The translations under genes and the position numbers were made by a program. A DNA stretch of 64,000 nucleotides from Actinoplanes ianthinogenes (GTDB lineage Bacteria > Actinomycetota > Actinomycetes > Mycobacteriales > Micromonosporaceae): positions 5,500,001 to 5,564,000 of the forward strand of contig NZ_AP023356.1 of assembly GCF_018324205.1 (NCBI RefSeq). Direction: 5' to 3'. Below are positions 58,374 through 64,000 of the stretch, piece after piece (the stretch's first letter is position 1; the number at the start of each line of letters is the position of its first letter). Below the pieces are notes generated by a model. The model was not told where the DNA came from. It was given only the letters and a program-made list of their open reading frames with translations, and did no database searches.

Positions 58374-61172
58374 TCAGCCGGTGTTGCGCATGCCGGCGGC
58401 GATGCCGTTGACCGTGGTGAGCAGGGCGCGCTCCAGAGCCGTCGAGTCCGACGGGCCCCGGCGGGTGCCCGGCGCGGTCGGCAGCTGGCGGCCGCCGTCG
58501 CCCAGGTCGCGGTACTGACGGAGCAGGGCCACCTGGAGGTGGTGCAGCGGCTCCAGGTAGGTGTCGCGGACGCCGAGGGTGCGGGACAGCTCCGGCTGGG
58601 CCGCGAGGATCTGCGGCTCGCCGGTGATGGCCAGGACCTCCTGGACGGTCCGGTCGTACTCCGCCTCGATGGTGGCGAAGATCGGGTGCAGGTTCTCCGG
58701 GACCAGCGTCTCGACGTAACGACGGGCGATCGAGAGGTCGGTCTTGGCCAGCATCATCGCCACGTTCGACAGGAACGTGCGGAAGAACTGCCAGTTCTCG
58801 TGCATCTCGCCGAGCACGTCGCCCTGGCCGGCGGCGCGGACCGCGGCCAGGCCGGAGCCGACACCGAACCAGCCGGGGACGATCTGCCGGGTCTGGGTCC
58901 AGCCGAACACCCACGGGATGGCCCGCAGGCCGCCGAGCCCGGCGTCCGCGTTCGGCCGCTTGGCCGGGCGGGAGCCGATGTTCAGCGCGCCGAGCAGCTC
59001 GGTCGGGGTGGCCGCCCAGAAGTACGCCGGCAGGTCCGGGTTTTCCACCAGGGCGCGGTACGCCTGGAACGCCGCGTCCGAGGCGGTGTCCATGGTCGAG
59101 TCCCACACCGCGAGCCGGGCCGGGTCGACCGTCTGCGTGGTGTGCAGCAGCGTGGCCTGCAGCACCGCCGCCGTGGTCAGCTCGAGGTTCTCCCGGGCCA
59201 GGGCCGGCACGGTGTACTTGTCGGAGATGACCTCGCCCTGCTCGGTCACCTTGATCGCGCCGTCCAGCGTGCCGTACGGCTGCGCCAGGATCGCCTCGTG
59301 GGTCGGGCCACCGCCCCGGCCGACGGTGCCGCCCCGGCCGTGGAACAGCCGCAGCCGGACACCGTGCCGCGCGGCCACGTCACGCAGCGAGCGCTGCGCC
59401 TTGTGGATCCGCCACTGACTGGTGGTGATCCCGGCCTCCTTGTTGGAGTCCGAGTAGCCGAGCATGACCTCCTGCAGGTCGCCGCGCGCCCGGACGATCT
59501 CCCGGTACGCCGGCATCGACAGCATCTCGTCCAGCAGGTCGCCACCGGCGTCCAGCTCGGCCGGGGTCTCCAGCAGCGGCACGATGTTGACCCGCGCCCG
59601 CCCGGTCTGGATGTCGATCAGGCCGGCCTCGCGGGCCAGCACCGCCGCGGCGAGCACGTCGTCGACACCGAGGGTCATCGAGATGATGTAGGTCTCGATG
59701 ACGTCCATGCCGAACCGGTCCTGCGCGTCCCGGATCGTGTGGAAGACGTCGAAGGTCTTGCGCGCCGAGTCGGTGAGCGGGGTGTCGGCGCTGGAGAGCG
59801 GCCGCCGCCCGGTCAGCTCGGTGGCGAGCAGTTTGGTGCGCTCGGTGCGGTCCAGGGTGGCGTAGTCCTCGACCTCGCCGACCTGGGTGTACATCTGCTG
59901 GAGCACCTCGTGGTGCTTCTCCGCGTGCTCGCGCACGTCGAGCGTCGCCAGTTGCAGGCCGAACGCCGACACCTGCCGGATCGCGGTGGCCACCACGCCG
60001 ACCGCGGACAGCTGGCCGGAGTTGCGGGCCAGCGACGCACGCATCAGCTCCAGGTCGGCGATCAGCTCGTCGCTGCCCAGGTAGTCGCGGCCGGCCACGT
60101 GCGGGGTGCCGCTCTGCAGCCGGGCCCGGGTGTTGGCCAGCTTCGCCTTGATCGCCCGGACCTTCAGCCGGTAGGGCTCCTCGGCGTTGACCCGGCGGAA
60201 CCGGGCCGCCACCTCGGGCAGGTTGTCCAGGTCCTGGGCCAGGCTGGCGGACAGGTCGAGGGAGACCCCGCGCAGCCGGCGGGAGACGGACAGCTCCTCG
60301 ATCAGCTTGTCCATCACCTTCTCGGCGGCCTGGATGCCGTGCTCGTGCTGGATGAGCAGCACGTCGCGGGTGACGGCCGGGGTGACGAACGGGTTGCCGT
60401 CCCGGTCGCCGCCGATCCACGAGCCGAAGGTGAGCGGGCGCGACGTGGGCGCGGTCTCCACGCCCAGCCGGCGCAGCGTCTCGGCCAGGTCGTCGAGCAC
60501 CTGCGGGGCGGCCTCGGCGTACAGGTCCTTGAGGTAGTAGACCGCGTTGCGCGCCTCGTCCAGCGGGTCCGGCCGGTCCAGGCGCAGCTCGTCGGTCTGC
60601 CATAGCAGGTCGATCAGCTCGGCGAACCGCTTGGTGGAGACCGTGGTGTCGGTGTCGCCGTAGAGCACCGCGGCGGCCGACTCGGCGTCCAGCGAGTCGG
60701 CGACCTGGCGCAGCTTGCTCAGGATCGAGCGGCGGGCGGCCTCGGTCGGGTGCGCGGTGAAGACCGGGCGGACCGCGAGCCGGCGGGCGGCCGCGGCGAT
60801 CTCGTCGGCCGGGACACCCTGCTCGGCGATCCGCTTGGCGGCCTGGTCCAGCCAGCCGCCCTCCTTGGCGCGGCGCCGCCGCAGGTCCCGGGCGCGGTGC
60901 ACCTGCTCGGTGATGTTGGCCAGGTGGAAGTAGGTGGAGAAGGCCCGGGCCAGCTTGGTCCCGGTGGTGATGTCCATCGCGGCGAGCCGCTCGGCGGCCG
61001 CCGGCGCGTCCTGGCGGACCAGGGCGCGGATCTCCTCGACCAGGTCGAGCAGGGGACGGCCCTCCTGGCGGGCCAGGGTCTGCCCGAGCAACGTGCCGAT
61101 CCGGCGGATGTCGGCACGTAGCTCCGCGTCGGGCCCCTCTCGCTCGTCGAGATGGGCAGGCTGCTCTGTCAT
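58374..61172 (-). CDS. ppc: Phosphoenolpyruvate carboxylase
   Basis: 932 residues. Carboxylates PEP to oxaloacetate to refill the TCA cycle. Catalytic H in FTAHPTEAARRS (~140), the GSWIGGDRDGNP loop, FHGRGGTVGRGGGP, and the C-terminal IAAGMRNTG are all present at normal family length. Starts at ATG 61172. Own terminator downstream. Confidence 0.97.
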   Translation of the reverse strand: MTEQPAHLDEREGPDAELRADIRRIGTLLGQTLARQEGRPLLDLVEEIRALVRQDAPAAAERLAAMDITTGTKLARAFSTYFHLANITEQVHRARDLRRRRAKEGGWLDQAAKRIAEQGVPADEIAAAARRLAVRPVFTAHPTEAARRSILSKLRQVADSLDAESAAAVLYGDTDTTVSTKRFAELIDLLWQTDELRLDRPDPLDEARNAVYYLKDLYAEAAPQVLDDLAETLRRLGVETAPTSRPLTFGSWIGGDRDGNPFVTPAVTRDVLLIQHEHGIQAAEKVMDKLIEELSVSRRLRGVSLDLSASLAQDLDNLPEVAARFRRVNAEEPYRLKVRAIKAKLANTRARLQSGTPHVAGRDYLGSDELIADLELMRASLARNSGQLSAVGVVATAIRQVSAFGLQLATLDVREHAEKHHEVLQQMYTQVGEVEDYATLDRTERTKLLATELTGRRPLSSADTPLTDSARKTFDVFHTIRDAQDRFGMDVIETYIISMTLGVDDVLAAAVLAREAGLIDIQTGRARVNIVPLLETPAELDAGGDLLDEMLSMPAYREIVRARGDLQEVMLGYSDSNKEAGITTSQWRIHKAQRSLRDVAARHGVRLRLFHGRGGTVGRGGGPTHEAILAQPYGTLDGAIKVTEQGEVISDKYTVPALARENLELTTAAVLQATLLHTTQTVDPARLAVWDSTMDTASDAAFQAYRALVENPDLPAYFWAATPTELLGALNIGSRPAKRPNADAGLGGLRAIPWVFGWTQTRQIVPGWFGVGSGLAAVRAAGQGDVLGEMHENWQFFRTFLSNVAMMLAKTDLSIARRYVETLVPENLHPIFATIEAEYDRTVQEVLAITGEPQILAAQPELSRTLGVRDTYLEPLHHLQVALLRQYRDLGDGGRQLPTAPGTRRGPSDSTALERALLTTVNGIAAGMRNTG

Positions 61173-61221
61173 CGGGGCGCTCCTTCGCTCGGATGGCTCC
61201 AGGACGGCGCTGTCCCGACTT

Positions 61222-61238
61222 CGCCGATCGTATCGGCG
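61222..61238 (-). promoter_or_regulatory. Perfect dyad upstream of ppc
   Basis: CGCCGAT-CGT-ATCGGCG, a 7-bp perfect inverted repeat 50 bases before the ppc start, a likely regulator site in the ppc promoter region. Confidence 0.45.
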
Positions 61239-61330
61239 TCCCCCGGCGCGGGGGTGAATTGAGTCAAGAGTCTCACGGTCGTTCAGCCGGTCCCCGTGCT
61301 GGTCCGGCCATCATCAAGATCAAGACCGAT

Positions 61331-61340
61331 TTTCGGTACG
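61331..61340. repeat. TTTCGGTACG decamer at the end of hypX
   Basis: An exact copy of the decamer lies six bases beyond the hypX stop, within a small ACCGA-TTT-TCGGT dyad. Confidence 0.7.
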
Positions 61341-61345
61341 CCCGG

Positions 61346-63130
61346 TCAGGCGGTCACCGGGACCGCGGGACGCACCGTCACGGGGACCCGCCGGTCGCCC
61401 GGCCCGGCGTTGCCCGGACGCGGTCGCGCGCCGATCACCGGTCCGGTGTTCCCGGCCAGGAGCAGCTTGCGCGGCGTCCCCCCGGTCCCGGCCTTGGTGA
61501 CGAACGCGCGCCGGGCCGCCGCGAAACCGGACCGGTCCCCGAAGATGTCCCGGCTCATCTCGGCGAGTTCGCGGGTCTCGTACACCTCCAGCGGCACCCG
61601 CTCGGCCGCGAGCCGCCGCGCCTTCGCGGCCCGTCGCTTCCGTGCGGTCCGCGGGTCCGCGTGCCGCTCGGCCAGCAGAGCGAGCCACTGCGCGTACGCC
61701 TCCGGGTGCCGCGGCCCGACCTCGTCGACCAGGCCGATCCGGACCGCCTGGGCGGTGCTCACCGGCAGCTTCTCGTCGACCAGCCGCTGGGCGCGATCTG
61801 CGCCGACCCGCCGCGGCAGGGTGAAGGTGTGCAGCTCGGAGCCGTACAGCCCGATGTCGTAGTACGGGTTCAGGACGATCCCGTCCCGGGCCGCGACCAC
61901 GTCGGCGCCCAGCCCGAGCATCACCCCGCCGGCCCCGGCGTTGCCCGCGTAGGCGGCCACCACCACCTGCCGGGTGCAGGTGATGATCTCCCGGCACACC
62001 TCGTTGATCGCCCGGATGTTCGCCCACGCGGCGCCGGCCGGGTCCGGTGCCACCTCGATCACGTTGAGGTGGATGCCGTTGCTGAACGCCTCGGTCCCGC
62101 CGCGCAGCACCAGCACCCGGGTGTCCTGCGCGGCCGCGTGCCGCAGCCCGGCCAGCAGGCGGCGGCAGTGCCCGGGCGCCATCGCGCCGTTGTAGAAGTC
62201 GAAGTGCAGCCAGCCGACCGCGCCGGTGCGGCGGTAGCGGATCTGCCGGTACGTGTGCGCCGCCTCCGGCTCCTGCTCCGCCGCGAGCGGCGAGTTGGGC
62301 ACCCCGCGCAGCCGCTCGGCCAGCGCCGTGGTGGCCGGCACCTTGATCCCGGTCTCCCGGGTACGCAGGTGACCGAGCCACAGGCTGCCGTCCCCGGTCG
62401 CCACCAGCACCGCGCCCTGGCGGCGGCTCAGCAGCGCGCCGGGCCGGCTGCTCCGGGCCACGCCGCGGTGCGCGTCGTAGACGTACGCCGGCAGCCCGCC
62501 CACCTCGGTCAGCACCCCCGGCGCGCCGTCCGCGGCGCGGATCCGCCGCAGGATCGTGTCGGTCGACTCGCTCCAGTCGAAGGCCCGGTCGGACTGCCGC
62601 ATCAGCGGCCGGGGCCCCGCGCCGGGCGCCAGGGTCGGCGCGTTCTCCGCCGGAACCGGCGTGAACGCCGGGTCGGCGGCCTTGGCCACCACTTCGAGGG
62701 CGCACTCCAGCGCCGCGTCCGCGACCGGGCCGGCGTAGAGCGCGGACTTGCGCGGCGGGGCGGCCGGCACCGGGAAGGTCCGGGTCGCCCAGATCGGCCC
62801 GGCGTCCAGCTCCTCGACCGCCTGCAACGCGGTGACGCCCCAGGTCCGCGCGCCCTCGGTGATCGCCCAGTCCAGCGAGGACGGCCCGCGGTCGCCGACC
62901 GGGCCGGGGTGCAGGATCACCGTGCGCCGGTGCTGCCAGATCGCGGCCGGCACCCGGTGCTTGAGGAACGGGCAGAGGATCAGCTCCGGGTCGGCGGCGT
63001 GCACCTCGTCGGCCATCTGCTCGTCGTTCCCGGCGATCACCAGGCCGACCTGGTGCCCGGCGTCGCGCAGCGCGCACCAGATCCGCTGGCTCAAGCCGTT
63101 GAACGCGCTGACGAGCAGCAGGATCCGCAC
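61346..63130 (-). CDS. hypX: HypX-like formyltransferase / enoyl-CoA hydratase fusion
   Basis: About 594 residues. N-terminal formyl-THF-binding domain with VILHPGPVGDRGPSSLDWAI (about 71-90), a middle domain, then a crotonase domain (VLVLRGGTEAFSNGIHLNVI, GNAGAGGVMLGLGADVV, GLYGSELHTFTLPRRVG). This order is HypX/HoxX, which makes CO from a formyl group for aerobic [NiFe]-hydrogenase cofactor assembly. No hydrogenase or other hyp genes are in view. GTG 63130 has GGGAGG upstream; starts up to 63265 are rejected. Confidence 0.9.
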   Translation of the reverse strand: MRILLLVSAFNGLSQRIWCALRDAGHQVGLVIAGNDEQMADEVHAADPELILCPFLKHRVPAAIWQHRRTVILHPGPVGDRGPSSLDWAITEGARTWGVTALQAVEELDAGPIWATRTFPVPAAPPRKSALYAGPVADAALECALEVVAKAADPAFTPVPAENAPTLAPGAGPRPLMRQSDRAFDWSESTDTILRRIRAADGAPGVLTEVGGLPAYVYDAHRGVARSSRPGALLSRRQGAVLVATGDGSLWLGHLRTRETGIKVPATTALAERLRGVPNSPLAAEQEPEAAHTYRQIRYRRTGAVGWLHFDFYNGAMAPGHCRRLLAGLRHAAAQDTRVLVLRGGTEAFSNGIHLNVIEVAPDPAGAAWANIRAINEVCREIITCTRQVVVAAYAGNAGAGGVMLGLGADVVAARDGIVLNPYYDIGLYGSELHTFTLPRRVGADRAQRLVDEKLPVSTAQAVRIGLVDEVGPRHPEAYAQWLALLAERHADPRTARKRRAAKARRLAAERVPLEVYETRELAEMSRDIFGDRSGFAAARRAFVTKAGTGGTPRKLLLAGNTGPVIGARPRPGNAGPGDRRVPVTVRPAVPVTA

Positions 63131-63175
63131 GTTGCCTCCCCTAGGTCCGCCAGGAAGTCTCGCCGGGCCGTCGCC

Positions 63176-63252
63176 CGCATGTCGGACATGCGGTGCGATA
63201 AGGCGCACGCCGCGGGAAGTGTCGGTGGGCCGGACTAAGCTGTGTGACACAG
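63176..63252. promoter_or_regulatory. Two dyads in the hypX-mfd divergent gap
   Basis: CGCATGTC-G-GACATGCG (63176-63192) and CTGTGTGACACAG (63240-63252). The second overlaps a possible -10 TAAGCT (63236-63241) for mfd. Either could be an operator; which gene each serves is unknown. Confidence 0.45.
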
Positions 63253-63309
63253 ACCCCCGCCCCACCGGGCGACCGGGGTTGTTCGTCGTGCCCTCGGGGG
63301 GTCTTCGTC

Positions 63310-64000
63310 ATGCAACTCGCCGGTCTGCTCCCGGCCGCCCTGCGCGACCGCGGCCTCGCCCGAGCCCGTGATCTGGCCCGCAAGGGCTTCGTCGACTCGG
63401 ACGCGCTGGACCTGACCGCGCCGGTCTCGCTGCGCCCGTTCGTGGTGGCCACGGTGGCCGGTCCGGGCGACGTCGGCGGCGCCCAGCGCCCGGTGCTCGC
63501 GGTCACCGCCACCTCCCGCGAGGCGGACGACCTGGCCGACGCGCTCGGCTGCCTGCTCGAGCCGGGCCGGGTCGCGGTCTACCCGTCCTGGGAGACGCTG
63601 CCGCACGAGCGGTTGTCGCCGCGCTCGGACACCGTCGGCAAGCGGCTGGCCGTGCTGCGCCGGCTGGCCCACCCGGGCGAGCAGCCCTTGCAGGTCGTCG
63701 TGGCGCCGGTCCGGTCGCTGCTCCAGCCGCAGCTCAAGGGTCTCGGCGACCTGGAGCCGGTGGAGCTGGTCACCGGCCGCGAGGCGGGGCTGGAGGACGT
63801 CGCGCGCCGACTGTCCGACATGGCCTACGCCCGGGTCGACCTGGTCACCAAGCGCGGCGAGTTCGCGGTCCGCGGCGGCATCCTGGACGTCTTCCCGCCC
63901 ACCGACGAGCATCCGTCCCGAGTGGAGTTCTGGGGCGACGAGGTGGAGGAGATCCGCACCTTCGCGGTCGCCGACCAGCGGACGATCGAGCAGGTGGAGC
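63310..64000 (+). CDS. mfd: Transcription-repair coupling factor, N-terminal part (cut by window edge)
   Basis: About 230 residues before the right edge. Matches the Mfd N-terminus with the UvrB-like damage module: VYPSWETLPHERLSP, TVGKRLAVLRRL, VVVAPVRSLLQP, RGEFAVRGGILDVFPP and RVEFWGDEVEEIRTF. Mfd removes stalled RNA polymerase and recruits UvrA. ATG 63310 starts at the family N-terminus (MQLAGLLP). The helicase part lies outside the window. Confidence 0.92.
   Translation, partial: MQLAGLLPAALRDRGLARARDLARKGFVDSDALDLTAPVSLRPFVVATVAGPGDVGGAQRPVLAVTATSREADDLADALGCLLEPGRVAVYPSWETLPHERLSPRSDTVGKRLAVLRRLAHPGEQPLQVVVAPVRSLLQPQLKGLGDLEPVELVTGREAGLEDVARRLSDMAYARVDLVTKRGEFAVRGGILDVFPPTDEHPSRVEFWGDEVEEIRTFAVADQRTIEQVE

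Overview
The window is a chromosomal segment of a very GC-rich actinobacterium. High-GC codon use, GTG and TTG starts, many promoters placed so that the transcript would be leaderless, and the pcrA / M23 peptidase / sucCD / DUF6350 / purN / purH gene order all point to Actinobacteria. The overall gene content is most like Micromonosporaceae (Actinoplanes-like). That genus guess is inference from gene flavour, not from a marker gene. No rRNA, tRNA, CRISPR array, prophage or insertion sequence was seen.

Layout. 1-7.3 kb: end of a tandem Nudix protein; pssA and psd facing each other (phosphatidylethanolamine synthesis); a PspC/LiaF-like membrane operon divergent from a PspC-type histidine kinase and its LuxR-family regulator. 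7.5-13.2 kb: a complete Opp/Dpp peptide ABC importer. 14.3-24 kb: chorismate mutase, secreted 5'-nucleotidase, PcrA helicase, a small kinase-like protein, a small helical protein, two M23 peptidases and a stand-alone B12-binding protein. 24-31.9 kb: sucCD, DUF6350, purN-purH, a small membrane protein and icd. 33-53.4 kb: galT-deoR and a large exopolysaccharide locus, interrupted by DUF4262, VOC and a small type VII-secretion-like operon. 53.5-56.9 kb: a four-gene ABC exporter operon. 58.4-64 kb: ppc, an orphan hypX and the start of mfd.

The polysaccharide locus holds two glycosyltransferases, a Wzx-like flippase, a Wzy/ligase-like protein, a Wzz-like co-polymerase with a decayed tyrosine-kinase domain, two GH26-like proteins, a methyltransferase, a kinase-like protein, two sulfotransferases and an APS kinase with a decayed sulfurylase half. 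Together they suggest a sulfated surface glycan made by a Wzx/Wzy route, with its own PAPS supply.

The most unusual feature is non-coding. The three largest gaps between convergent genes (13.4-14.0, 32.4-32.9 and 57.2-57.8 kb) each carry a tandem array of one palindromic unit, about 64 bp, 25 units in all and all in the same orientation. The period is not a multiple of three, which argues against coding. The arrays resemble neither CRISPR nor integron arrays. A second dispersed repeat (about 120-130 bp, two inverted copies), a recurring TTTCGGTACG decamer, a 22-bp and a 16-bp repeat also lie in convergent gaps or gene ends. I regard this as the best candidate for an undescribed system.
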